Positions 35,806-45,700 of a stretch of 64,000 nt of DNA are shown piece after piece. The notes under the pieces were generated by a model, which saw nothing but the letters and a program-made list of their open reading frames with translations, made no database searches and was not told where the DNA came from. The translations under genes and the position numbers were made by a program. Source of the stretch: Pedobacter steynii (GTDB lineage Bacteria > Bacteroidota > Bacteroidia > Sphingobacteriales > Sphingobacteriaceae); contig NZ_CP017141.1 of assembly GCF_001721645.1 (NCBI RefSeq), forward strand, positions 6,014,001 to 6,078,000, written 5' to 3'. Position 1 is the first letter of the stretch. Each line of letters opens with the position of its first letter.

Positions 35806-36328
35806 GGCAATACCCATTATTGCAGTGCTATTATGGGAAACAGGTATATATTTTCTATCCGCCCATATGTCCGATAATGAAGACCTTTTGTTTTGGATCG
35901 GGATACGCAGACTGTCAACAATTTATGGGAAAGAAAGTGCCAGGATGATTTTTGTTTCAGCGATGCTGTGCTTTGCCATTAACCATCTGATCCATTTTGT
36001 CTATATTGTTTTACATTACCGATATCAACAGCTAAGCCTTCTTAAACCAGGAAATATTTTTGGGGCGATTGGTTATCTGACAATAGTAGCCCTGCCCGTT
36101 TATCTGTTGCGAAAAAAATTCTTAACAAAAGGACGCTGTATCACAATTCATCTACTCCTCTATGCGACAACACTAATGTTTCTTGCCACTTATTTAGGCC
36201 GGCTCTCGAAAGAACTTCCCTTTCCCAGTCCAGCGTTATTCTATTACCTCTGCTTGTTACTTATTCTCTTTGCTATAGCAATCAATGTCCTTTCCTTCTT
36301 ACTAAAGAAGGATGTCAGAAATGGCTGA
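35795..36328 (+). CDS. Integral membrane protein of unknown function
   Basis: This 177-residue protein has about five hydrophobic segments, among them IPIIAVLLWETGIYFLSAHM, FGAIGYLTIVALPVYLL and YYLCLLLILFAIAINVLSFL. I see no catalytic or binding motif. The ATG at 35795 lies inside the end of the preceding membrane gene (overlap 35795-35805), which points to translational coupling. The frame is open slightly further upstream, but that start would lie deeper in the previous gene. It converges with the methyltransferase gene, 34 bases away. Confidence 0.68.
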   Translation: MKNEAIPIIAVLLWETGIYFLSAHMSDNEDLLFWIGIRRLSTIYGKESARMIFVSAMLCFAINHLIHFVYIVLHYRYQQLSLLKPGNIFGAIGYLTIVALPVYLLRKKFLTKGRCITIHLLLYATTLMFLATYLGRLSKELPFPSPALFYYLCLLLILFAIAINVLSFLLKKDVRNG

Positions 36329-36362
36329 AATGCGATCGTTCAATCCATTTCCTGCAAACTCC

Positions 36363-36989
36363 CTATTTCTTCCCAACTATATTAATAAAAGGTCTGATCT
36401 TTCCTGTACCATCCTGCCCGGTCACTTCTTCCGTCATTTGCGCGGCCTCAATATTCACAAAACCTGCTTCCTTGAAAAACCTTTTCACCTCATTAACATC
36501 ATAAAAGGTAAAATCAGCCTGTGTCCAGGGTAACTCTACCCCATTCTTTTTTTCCATAAAGGATAGGCTAAGTTTTCCTCCGAGCCGTAACACACGATAG
36601 ATTTCCTTTAAATGGGATATAGGGTCTTTCCAGAAATAAATGGCATTTACCGTAAAACAACCGTCAAAGAAATTGTTTTCAAAATCCAATGTACCATCTT
36701 CTTTTGCCTGGTTAAATTGGGCCGTACCTTCATTTATTTTTAATGCCGGAGCGGATGAAGCCCCTGTTACCAGCGCTTCAGAAATATTATTGCCGTAATA
36801 ACCGATCCCAGTAGCTTTCTGAAAAAGAAACGGAAGATATTCCCTGCTTTTAAAGCCGGTTTCCAAAACCAGGGAATAGTCGGCCAATTCCAGCTGATCC
36901 ACTGTTTTGGAAATCATAGTACGGTCAAAGGGCGAAATGTTAATTGTATTTTTTTTGCCTGCTTCTTTAAAATCTATTTGCTCTTCCAT
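36363..36989 (-). CDS. Class I SAM-dependent methyltransferase
   Basis: This 208-residue protein has the order of a class I methyltransferase, but with a degenerate glycine motif. Motif I is in YSLVLETGFKSREYLPFL, where the usual ExGxG is ETGFKS. Further conserved parts are FENNFFDGCFTVNAIYFWKD (post-II), SHLKEIYRVLRLGGKLSLSF (motif III, as in UbiE/Methyltransf_11) and FYDVNEVKRFFKEAGFVNIE. It resembles cytoplasmic small-molecule methyltransferases of that family. The SAM site with a single Gly suggests reduced or altered binding. The gene is alone, divergent from the AraC gene on its right. The substrate is unknown. Confidence 0.82.
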   Translation of the reverse strand: MEEQIDFKEAGKKNTINISPFDRTMISKTVDQLELADYSLVLETGFKSREYLPFLFQKATGIGYYGNNISEALVTGASSAPALKINEGTAQFNQAKEDGTLDFENNFFDGCFTVNAIYFWKDPISHLKEIYRVLRLGGKLSLSFMEKKNGVELPWTQADFTFYDVNEVKRFFKEAGFVNIEAAQMTEEVTGQDGTGKIRPFINIVGKK

Positions 36990-37153
36990 ATTTGCTTTCT
37001 AAATCTCTTTCCAAATAAATTCTATAAATTTTCTTTTGAGCTTATTGAACGGCCAAAATTGAGCAATAACTACTGCAGGGATTTACACAAAAGGGATTTT
37101 CTTTTACAGGAAAATGTAATTTTTGAAAATTGGACTCATAAAAGGTCTACTTT

Positions 37154-38164
37154 ATGATTATCATTGCCATTATGGCAATTAATGTTGGTAAGGATTATGG
37201 GGCCTGGAAAAAAGTAGGTGGGAATTTCGAGCCCTTTTCTAATCAGGGACAATTCATTAAAGAAAGCAGAGACCGATACAATTTTTCTTTTAGCGATGCG
37301 GAACTCCTGCAGATCACCACTCCGGATCTTTATATCGTATACGGGGACATTTCATTCAAACAGCGTCAAATCTATTTCAGCCCCAACAATGATAAACCGG
37401 ATATGATTAAGTTGCGTTTCACCCTATCTGGTAATGGAACCATATATAATGAGGTGAACAAGCAACGCTATATCTTTAATTCCAACCAGCAAAACATCAT
37501 TTATATGCCTGAACTGGATGGTACAGGTGAATATGATACGAACAGTAATTACCGTTTCTTTGAAGTCCATTTTGCTAAAGAAAAATTTTTGCAACTCGCC
37601 GAAAACTCGAACAGGCCGCTACAGATTTTAGCTGACCATCTGGATGCCGGACGTTATTCGCAGATGGCTGAGCAAAACCTGCCGATCTCCTGGGCCATGC
37701 AAAACTGTATGCATGATATCCTCAATTGTACTTATACAGAAGGATTAAAACTGCTGTTTATCGAGTCGAAATGCACGGAATTACTGGTGCTTCAGGCCGA
37801 AGCTTTTGAAAATGCGGTTGCTAAAAATGAAAAGTTTCCCCTGCAATCTGCCTATGATAAAGATTGTATTTATTATGCCAGAGATTACCTGATTCAGAAC
37901 ATCCTCCATCCTCCTTCCATTCCGCAGCTGGCAAAATTATGTGGCATTAACGAATTTAAATTGAAGAAAGGGTTTAAGAGCCTGTTTAATAAAAGCATAT
38001 TTGGTTATTTAACTGATCACAAGCTAAACCACGCCAAACAACTCCTGCTTGAGGGTACGCCGATAAAGTCTGTGGCATTTCAATCGGGGTATTCTTCTGT
38101 TCAGCATTTTAGCAATGCATTTAAGAAGAAGTTTGCAGTTTCACCAGGGAAAGTGAGCGGATAA
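37154..38164 (+). CDS. AraC-family transcriptional regulator, PchR-like
   Basis: This 336-residue regulator has an N-terminal sensor half (IKLRFTLSGNGTIYNEVNKQ, then YMPELDGTGEYDTNSNYRFF and EVHFAKEKFLQLAE) in the style of PchR/YbtA-type siderophore regulators. The C-terminal AraC domain carries SIPQLAKLCGINEFKLKKGF and IKSVAFQSGYSSVQHFSNAF, and ends with KKFAVSPGKVSG. Either the ATG at 37154 or the one at 37172 may be used. It lies 52 bases upstream of the large alpha/beta hydrolase in the same direction and faces the biosynthetic operon. This makes it a candidate regulator of that region, but no binding site can be named. Confidence 0.85.
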   Translation: MIIIAIMAINVGKDYGAWKKVGGNFEPFSNQGQFIKESRDRYNFSFSDAELLQITTPDLYIVYGDISFKQRQIYFSPNNDKPDMIKLRFTLSGNGTIYNEVNKQRYIFNSNQQNIIYMPELDGTGEYDTNSNYRFFEVHFAKEKFLQLAENSNRPLQILADHLDAGRYSQMAEQNLPISWAMQNCMHDILNCTYTEGLKLLFIESKCTELLVLQAEAFENAVAKNEKFPLQSAYDKDCIYYARDYLIQNILHPPSIPQLAKLCGINEFKLKKGFKSLFNKSIFGYLTDHKLNHAKQLLLEGTPIKSVAFQSGYSSVQHFSNAFKKKFAVSPGKVSG

Positions 38165-38216
38165 TAGTACTCATTCCAGCACTCAACAGTAAAAAAAAAA
38201 TTATTAATTTAGTACA

Positions 38217-40640
38217 ATGAACAACATCAAAAACGCTCATCATTTTAAGTCTGGATTAATAGCAAATAACTGTAACAATTATAAACGTCAAATAACCTAT
38301 ACGGATTACATTACTTATCTATTAGGTAAAAATCAGCTCAATCAACCAAAAGCCAAACAGTCTATCAGCGACAAAGATCAATTCCAGGAAATTAAATGGC
38401 AAACCATTCAAGCTCAAGAAGACAATAAATTTCATGCTAAAGAATTAGCTACCGGATGTATATATCTGGCCTACCATTCTGACCAGGAACAAAACGCAAT
38501 ATTAAATGTATCTGGTCATCGGATGTTATACCTTAATGGCGTGCCACACAATGGCGACATGTATACTTATGGCTGGATGTACCTTCCTGTAAAGCTTAAA
38601 AAAGGCATTAATGAACTTTTCATCTTGGGTTCAACATCTGATATCACTGCCACGCTCCTCTTTCCGTTCAGCCATGCGATGATGAGCTTAAAAGACACAA
38701 CATTTCCACATGTTATTTTTGGAGAACCGCATAAGATCTTAACAGGAGGATTAATAGTGATCAATTCCTCAGATCAACCACTTACAGAATTGAGTTTAGT
38801 AAGCAGAATTGCCGGAAAAGAAAGAACAACAAAAGTACCTGCTATTCCTCCTTTGACATTTCGGAAAGTTGCCATGGAATTTGATACTAGCGGAATGGTA
38901 CAAAGAGGGGTGCACAAAATGGAACTGCAACTGCTGGAAAGTGGAAATATCACAGATCAAAATGCAGGAGAAATATTGGTGGTAGAACCAAATGAATGCC
39001 ACAGCAATACTTTTATCAGCGAAATAGACAACAGTGTTCAATACTACAGTATAGTACCTCAGTCTGTATCCGGGCCTGAACCTCCGGCGCTGATCCTTGC
39101 CTTACATGGAAGAGAAGTATTTTCTTTAAATCTGGCCCATGCACATCGTCCCAAAAACTGGGGGCTGATAGCGATCCCGACCAATAGACGTCCAAGGGGA
39201 TTTACATGGGAAGACTGGGGCAGATTGGATGCAATGGAAGTCTTGAATATGGTGAAAGAGAAATTTAAAGTAGACCACAGTCGTGTTTACTTAACCGGAC
39301 ATTCGATGGGAGGACGTGGCACATGGTATCTGGGGGCAACCTATCCTGGTACCTGGGCAGCTATTGCCCCTTGTGCAGGATATGCCACAACCACGTTGAG
39401 GGGTACTGAAAAAGAAGAGCCAATCAGAAAATCAACAAATATTGAGCAATTAATGAGGAGAGCAGGCAATGCCAGCAATGTTCTTGAACTCATGAACAAT
39501 TATAAAGCATCTGGTGTCTTTATTCTTCATGGTGACGATGACGAAATTATCCCGGTAGACTATTCCCGTAGAATGAAAAAACTGCTGGCCCCCTTTCATC
39601 ATGATTTAAGCTATCAGGAACATCGCGGCGGCAGCCATTGGTATGGCAATGAAAGTGTGGATTCAGAATCTATATTTGATTATTTTAAACCTCGCAGCAT
39701 TCCGGTAAGCAAACAATTAAATCACATAGATTTCAGCACCGCAAATCCTGCCATTTCATCAACCATGCATTGGCTAAGTATCGTACAACAGAAATATCCG
39801 TTAAAATTTAGCCGGATCAAAGCAGACAGGGACCTGGAAAAAAAGAATATCGAAATCTATACCGAAGATGTACTTGTTTGCAACCTGAGTCTGGCAGATT
39901 TTAACATAGCTGACACCATAACAATTACTATAGATGATTGCTTAAATCTTTATCAGGTAAAAGATCCGGAAGAAAGGATCTATTTTTATAAGAATAATGA
40001 AAAATGGACATTAGGCCCGGACCTTAATCCGGAATTGAAGGGCCCCCACCGTTATGGAACCTTCAAAGAAGCATTCAAAAACAGAATGGTTTTCGTGTAT
40101 GGAACTTCAGGTACCGAAGAAGAGAACAACTGGAATTACAACAAAGCACGTTATGATGCGGAGACATGGTATTATCGCGCCAATGGTGCGGTAGAAATGT
40201 TAAGCGATAAACAATTCAAGGCTTCAGTCTACGCGCACAGAGGAGTGGTTCTGTATGGAAACAACAGCAACAACAGTGCCTGGGAAGAATTGCTTGCAGA
40301 TTGCCCGATTAAGGTACAAACAGGGTTAATTAACATAGGCGAGACAACATATACGGGAGATGATCATGGTATATATTTTGTCTGGCCGAGAGCAGACAGC
40401 CCGACAGCCCTGGTTGCAGTTATTTCTGGCTCAGGGATGCAAGGAATGCGCGCTGCCGAATCCTGCCAGTATTTTCATCATCAGGCCCAATTTCCGGATT
40501 TCATGGTATTCAATTTAGACTTTCTCGTTAATGGATTACGGGGAGTTAAACTGGCCGGATTCTTTGGTAATGACTGGAGTTTAGAAAATGGAGAGCTGGT
40601 TGAAAATGATCAGTTTACCTATTCCGATGAATGGGTTTAA
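38217..40640 (+). CDS. Large alpha/beta hydrolase (prolyl-oligopeptidase/esterase type) next to the NRPS operon
   Basis: This 807-residue protein has a beta-rich N-terminal part (AKELATGCIYLAYHSDQEQN, then MLYLNGVPHNGDMYTYGWMY). A central alpha/beta hydrolase domain follows with nucleophile elbow VYLTGHSMGGRGTWYLGATY (Ser near residue 364), acid FILHGDDDEIIPVDYS (near 442) and His in HRGGSHWYGNES (near 475). The C-terminal 300 residues (KWTLGPDLNPELKGPHRYGT and SGSGMQGMRAAESCQYFHHQ) match no family I can name, but the whole resembles large prolyl-oligopeptidase-like proteins. Unusually, there is no signal peptide, so it should act in the cytoplasm. It converges with the glycosyltransferase gene, leaving 10 bases. 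A role in resistance, release or processing of the NRPS product is possible but unproven. Confidence 0.8.
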   Translation: MNNIKNAHHFKSGLIANNCNNYKRQITYTDYITYLLGKNQLNQPKAKQSISDKDQFQEIKWQTIQAQEDNKFHAKELATGCIYLAYHSDQEQNAILNVSGHRMLYLNGVPHNGDMYTYGWMYLPVKLKKGINELFILGSTSDITATLLFPFSHAMMSLKDTTFPHVIFGEPHKILTGGLIVINSSDQPLTELSLVSRIAGKERTTKVPAIPPLTFRKVAMEFDTSGMVQRGVHKMELQLLESGNITDQNAGEILVVEPNECHSNTFISEIDNSVQYYSIVPQSVSGPEPPALILALHGREVFSLNLAHAHRPKNWGLIAIPTNRRPRGFTWEDWGRLDAMEVLNMVKEKFKVDHSRVYLTGHSMGGRGTWYLGATYPGTWAAIAPCAGYATTTLRGTEKEEPIRKSTNIEQLMRRAGNASNVLELMNNYKASGVFILHGDDDEIIPVDYSRRMKKLLAPFHHDLSYQEHRGGSHWYGNESVDSESIFDYFKPRSIPVSKQLNHIDFSTANPAISSTMHWLSIVQQKYPLKFSRIKADRDLEKKNIEIYTEDVLVCNLSLADFNIADTITITIDDCLNLYQVKDPEERIYFYKNNEKWTLGPDLNPELKGPHRYGTFKEAFKNRMVFVYGTSGTEEENNWNYNKARYDAETWYYRANGAVEMLSDKQFKASVYAHRGVVLYGNNSNNSAWEELLADCPIKVQTGLINIGETTYTGDDHGIYFVWPRADSPTALVAVISGSGMQGMRAAESCQYFHHQAQFPDFMVFNLDFLVNGLRGVKLAGFFGNDWSLENGELVENDQFTYSDEWV

Positions 40641-40650
40641 CAAAACCGTT

Positions 40651-41874
40651 TCAGATTTTGACCGGCCTGGTTTTGGTTTCCGGAATGTTTTGAACCTCTC
40701 CATATCGGGTTATTTTTTCCCATTTAAACAAACTTCCCTTAAAGGCTTTGACAACCATAGTAATATAGGTAAGCAATACCAGTTGTCTTAACAGGAACCG
40801 CTGAAACACCATGAAAAGAATCTGCAAAGGCCTTTCCTTACTCAAAAGGATAATAGCAGAACAAATTAAGGAATCGATACCGATAAAACAAAGATAAGCC
40901 GGCAACAGGGAAAAATCATGCATGAATAAACATTGGTAAATCACAAAATAGTCAACTATCGGAGTGATCAAAGGAAGAAACATCCCAAATATCCAGTTAT
41001 AAGGAATAATGAGAAATAATAATATTTTGTTGGGATGAGAAAAGGGATAGCTCGAAAGTACCTGAACGGTTCCTACTTTCCATCTGATGCGCTGCCTGAT
41101 AAACATTTTAAGACTGGCCGGAACTTCAGTATAGCCTTCTGCATCAGCTGCATTACGAATCAGATAATCATTACATAATATCCTTAAAGTCAACTCGGTA
41201 TCCTCAGCCAATGTATCACTGGTATACCCTCCTATCGAATACACGACTTCTCTTCTAAAGGCACCAAGTGCTCCGGGTATGATTAAGATACCATTTACGG
41301 ATTCAAACAGGTTCCTGTCGTAATTATACATAGTGGTGTACTCGGTAGACTGAATCTGAGTGATCAGGTTACTTCGATTGCTCACTTTGATATTTCCCGC
41401 AACTGCGGCTACTCTGGGATCTTTGAAGTAAGGCAATAATTTATCGATTAAATCGGGCTTCACAAGTGTATCGGCGTCAATACAGATGATAATTTCATGA
41501 GAAGAATTTTCAATCGCATTATTAAGGGCAGCGGCTTTTCCTTTATTAGGCTGATGGATGATGTTAAAATTTGGCAAACCTTCGTAATGCTGACGAACCA
41601 GATGAAGGGTATCGTCCTCAGAACCATCATCAATAATGGTAATGCACAATTTCTTATAATCAATCTTTCTAAGGGCTTCAATGGTTCGAATAATGACCTT
41701 CTCCTCGTTGAACATCGGAACAATAATATCAACACCAACAGGCTCAATATCATCATTTACTATTGGAGCGGCTATTGGAGCGGAATTTTTAGATCGATAA
41801 CCTTTCTTAGGTAAGAAAAAATAGATTACAATTTTTAAGGCAAACAGGCAGTTAAGAATAATCAATAATAGCAT
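40651..41874 (-). CDS. Membrane glycosyltransferase family 2 (NodC/PgaC/BcsA-like)
   Basis: This 407-residue protein has one N-terminal transmembrane helix, a GT2 catalytic domain and about four C-terminal helices. Catalytic landmarks are VDIIVPMFNEEKVI, ITIIDDGSEDDT (nucleotide-sugar Asp), IIICIDADTLVKPDLI (DxD metal site), TSDTLAEDTELTLRIL (base) and FIRQRIRWKVGT (QxxRW). These mark a processive or polyprenol-type inverting transferase using UDP-sugars. It is the last gene of the NRPS operon, 42 bases after the racemase gene with no terminator between. It might glycosylate the peptide product, but this family normally makes surface polysaccharide, so the link is only positional. Confidence 0.85.
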   Translation of the reverse strand: MLLLIILNCLFALKIVIYFFLPKKGYRSKNSAPIAAPIVNDDIEPVGVDIIVPMFNEEKVIIRTIEALRKIDYKKLCITIIDDGSEDDTLHLVRQHYEGLPNFNIIHQPNKGKAAALNNAIENSSHEIIICIDADTLVKPDLIDKLLPYFKDPRVAAVAGNIKVSNRSNLITQIQSTEYTTMYNYDRNLFESVNGILIIPGALGAFRREVVYSIGGYTSDTLAEDTELTLRILCNDYLIRNAADAEGYTEVPASLKMFIRQRIRWKVGTVQVLSSYPFSHPNKILLFLIIPYNWIFGMFLPLITPIVDYFVIYQCLFMHDFSLLPAYLCFIGIDSLICSAIILLSKERPLQILFMVFQRFLLRQLVLLTYITMVVKAFKGSLFKWEKITRYGEVQNIPETKTRPVKI

Positions 41875-41916
41875 ACGTTTTATTTTATAAGTTAATATTA
41901 AAACAGGTAGGTGAAC

Positions 41917-42717
41917 TTAAAGTCCTTGAGCAACAAATCTCTGTGCAAGTGCCTTCTTAACCATCGCTTTAGCTAAACAATCTGTAGCATCTATGATGGA
42001 AATCCCTTTGATCAGTTCAGCACTGGTAATCAGGGAAAACTCCGTACAGCCTAAAATAATGGCATCGGTCTGGTTATCCTTAAAGAACGCTATTGCCTGC
42101 TGAAACATGGTCAGCGCCTTTTCCGAAATCTTATTCTGACAAGCTTTGATCCCCCAATCAGGATCGTAAACTATCCGGTGTATGATTCCATCCTGAAAAT
42201 CTGCATCGGGTACGATCACTTCATAATTCATATCCTGAAGAATCTTTTTATACAAACCGGTTTTATAGGTGCCATTCGATGTCATCAGTCCAATTCGACT
42301 GGATTCAGGAAAATTATCCTTAAGATGTAAACAGGTTTCCATTGGCATATGTAAAAGCTCTACCCTACTACCCAACTTTTTAAGCTCCTGCTTAATGATG
42401 TTATAAATGGCGGCTGAATAAGAGGTATTGCAGGCCATTCCAACAATGCCTGCACCTGCTGCTTCAAGCCTTTTTATCACACCAATAATGGCGTAGGCCG
42501 GGTTTTCCTCAATAATTCCGTCCAGAAATACTGACCTATCCATAATTTCAGATGGAAAAGAAATAAGAATTACAGGTAAATGTTCCTGATCCGTTTTGGC
42601 AGGAGTATTACATATAATTCTGTTAAACAACATATTTCCTGCCAGTGGTCCCATACCACCAACTATACCTATTGCCAGATTCGGCTCCGGCTTCATTTGA
42701 TCGTAGTTTATCATCAT
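41917..42717 (-). CDS. Aspartate/glutamate racemase family enzyme
   Basis: This 266-residue cytoplasmic protein starts with the family signature AIGIVGGMGPLAGNMLFNRI. The first catalytic Cys is in IVGMACNTSYSAAIYN and the second in DAIILGCTEFSLITS, as in the cofactor-independent Asp/Glu racemases. Both Cys are present, so it is likely active. It would convert an L-amino acid (Asp, Glu or a relative) into the D form. Its ATG overlaps the exporter stop codon by four bases (ATGA), so it is translated together with the biosynthetic genes. As the NRPSs lack epimerisation domains, supply of a free D-amino acid is a sensible role. That is inference. Confidence 0.88.
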   Translation of the reverse strand: MMINYDQMKPEPNLAIGIVGGMGPLAGNMLFNRIICNTPAKTDQEHLPVILISFPSEIMDRSVFLDGIIEENPAYAIIGVIKRLEAAGAGIVGMACNTSYSAAIYNIIKQELKKLGSRVELLHMPMETCLHLKDNFPESSRIGLMTSNGTYKTGLYKKILQDMNYEVIVPDADFQDGIIHRIVYDPDWGIKACQNKISEKALTMFQQAIAFFKDNQTDAIILGCTEFSLITSAELIKGISIIDATDCLAKAMVKKALAQRFVAQGL

Positions 42718-45700
42718 TGAATTATAAGTTTTCTGTAATATTCAAGTTGCCCCATATCCATTTTCAAGACCTTATCTGCAACATCGAAATAATGATCATC
42801 ATGCGTAATTGCAATAACTATTTTACCCTGAGCCCTCATTTCAGGCAATAGATTCCTATAGAAGAATTTACGGTAGTCGGGATCCTGATCCGCAGCCCAT
42901 TCATCGAACAGGTATATCGGAGAATCTTCCAGATAACACTGTAGCAAAGCAAGTCTCTTTTTCTGTCCTCCGGAAAGTTCGAGTGTACTGAACCTGTTTT
43001 CAATAATGGAAACTTTCCCCTCAAGTCCGAGCGTCTTTAAATAACTGTCAATTTTTTCCCGCTTATGATCAAGATCTACATTATACAGTGTATCAAACAA
43101 ATAAGCAGGACTGAAAATAGCAGAATAGTATTCGCCTAATAATGCAGGGTTTATAGCCTTGCCATTAATGCGGACTTCACCACTTGTCGGCGTATATAAA
43201 CCAGTTAGTAATTTAGCAAGTGTGGTCTTGCCACTTCCATTACCACCGATAATAAATATAATCTCTCCTTTATTGATTTCAAGATTGATAGGGCCTACAG
43301 AGAATTCGCCATTGTCACTTTGATAGGCAAATGTCAGCTGATGTGCAGCGATGTGCTGAATGTTCTTATCAACAGGTAGCATCTCCTGAACCTCCTTATT
43401 ATTCACCGGGATGGTTTTGATAAATTCCTGAATACGGTTCCAGGCAATACGTACTTGTAAAAGCGCAGGGATAGAACTTAAAATAGAATTGATCGGACCA
43501 ATCAGATAAAGCAAAATCACAACGAAGCTACTGATGGTATAAACCTGAATCGATGGAAACATTTTGGGGAAACCAAATGCAACAACACCGAGTACAATGA
43601 TCAGCAATGTTTCACCAATCAGGGATACATTTACGAACCGTATACTGGCAGTCACAATCTTCTCTTTATAATATTGAGCAGCATCTGATACCCTCCCCTG
43701 ATACTCTTGCTTCTTGCCCTTCTGTAAGCTGATTTCTTTAAAGCCTTCAATCATATCACTGGTTAAATTCATGAATATGTTTTGACTGTTTCTGGCCTGT
43801 TCAAAATAAACGTTAGTGCTGTTGCCGGCAAAATAATAGACAATCAAAATGATTACAACAAGGCAGACAGTAATCAGGGTGGCCCAGAAAGCGATACTGG
43901 CTAGATAAATAAAAGCCCCTATCGCGGTAATAAAATTGGTAATCAGAATGATGAAAACATTCGTGGACTCCCCAATCACTCCAACGTCATCGTTCAGGGA
44001 AGTATAAATATTCCCCCTCGGAATTTTTTCAAATTTCTGGTGTGAGGTTCCTAAAATCTTTCCAACCAATTCAATCCGCAGATTGTAGGTAAGTCCCCTC
44101 GAAAAACGAATGAGCTGGATTTGCACGTATCGTCTTCCCATCAGGTACAACAGCGCCATGAGTAAATAATAGAAATAAAAATACTTCAGGTCCGCATCGG
44201 TGTTCAGAGAAGAGGTAATGAGTATGATGATAATCATATTCGCAAATCCCGCCAGGATCCCCAACAAGACCAAAAGTGGCATTTTACCCCTGAAAGTATT
44301 CTTTGCAGGATAAACAATGCTGAATACATAAGTCAGGTAGCTTAAACTTACAGCTGCAGTTAACAAAACCAGGCATACCTGCAAACTAAAGGGAGACCAT
44401 ACAAAAATAGCGCTCCAGTTAAAGCCAACCGTAGCTTTCGGAAGCAGATAAACGGCATATACAAAAGGCAACAGAATAAACAGACATTTCAACATTGCGC
44501 TTACTTTACTAAAATTCAAATTCGAGTAAGCCCGCTTTTTCTGACCTATCTCTATGAACATAAAGATGCTGTAACCAATAATAACAAGAATGTATAACAC
44601 CAATATAACCGAGACAATCGAATAAGCCGAATCTCCTCCATCCTTCACTTCATAACCTTTCCCCGGTTCATCACCTGATATGATTTTAATAATTAAGGCG
44701 CCCAGATAGGCCGTATAATTACTAGAGGCGTTGGCCATGATAACCACACCGGTTTTGGTACGTGGACGAAAGGCGGTATAAGCCGTAAAACTCGGATTGA
44801 ATCCGTCGTGATAAATCTCTCCCGATCCGTTTAATGCAACCTCCCAGCCCATAGCATAAGAAGACATCTGATGTAACTCTACAGATTCATCCCTCTGCTG
44901 GGTCCACAAGGCAGACTTGAATAAAACAGATGGTTTAAGTCCCATCTGAAATTTCAGCCATTCGCTCATATCTGTCGCATTTGAAATGACATAACCCGCG
45001 GCATTATTGCCTTTAAATACAGGTGGAGTAAAGGGCTCTGGATGATAAAATGCCGATTTGTACCCTTTTGCCATTAAAGAACTGTTTACAGGATATCCAA
45101 CCTGAGTATGACTTAACTTTAATGGATTAATCACTTGTTCCTGTACATAATTTTCAAAAGGTTGTTGAGTAACAGATTGAATGATTAACGCACAGATGTC
45201 GTAATTAATGGTAGCATACTCGAACTTCTTTCCTGGTAAATGGGCCAATTTCTGATTTTGAAGGGTTCTCACCGTTTGCTCAAGTGCATCGGGGTTATCT
45301 ATAGGAGAAATATTAGAAATCGTTTTCCAGGGTATTCCACTGGTATGGTGCAACAATTGCTTTATGGAAATTTTCACCGCTTTCCCTTTAAAGGTAACTC
45401 TGAACCAGGGCAGGTAATCAGATACGGATGCGTCAGGATTAATTTGTCCACGATCCACTAGTCTGGCCATGGCCAGGGCGGTGAAAGCTTTCGAACAGGA
45501 ACCTATTTCAAATAAAGTATTGGAGGTAACCGGCACTTTGTTTTGCAAATCAGCATACCCGTAATTTCGTATGATCTGCTGACCATTCGCAATAATAACC
45601 AGACTTAACCCTGGAATATTGCCTTTTTTCATTGCTTTGTTAACTTCAGAATCGGCTTTTTTCAGCAACGAATCCAGCGATTTTACCTGCGCGGAAACCT

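Noticed and set aside
36363..36989. Methyltransferase as part of the NRPS pathway
   Set aside because: It is separated from the operon by a divergent regulator and the hydrolase, and nothing in its sequence links it to peptide tailoring.
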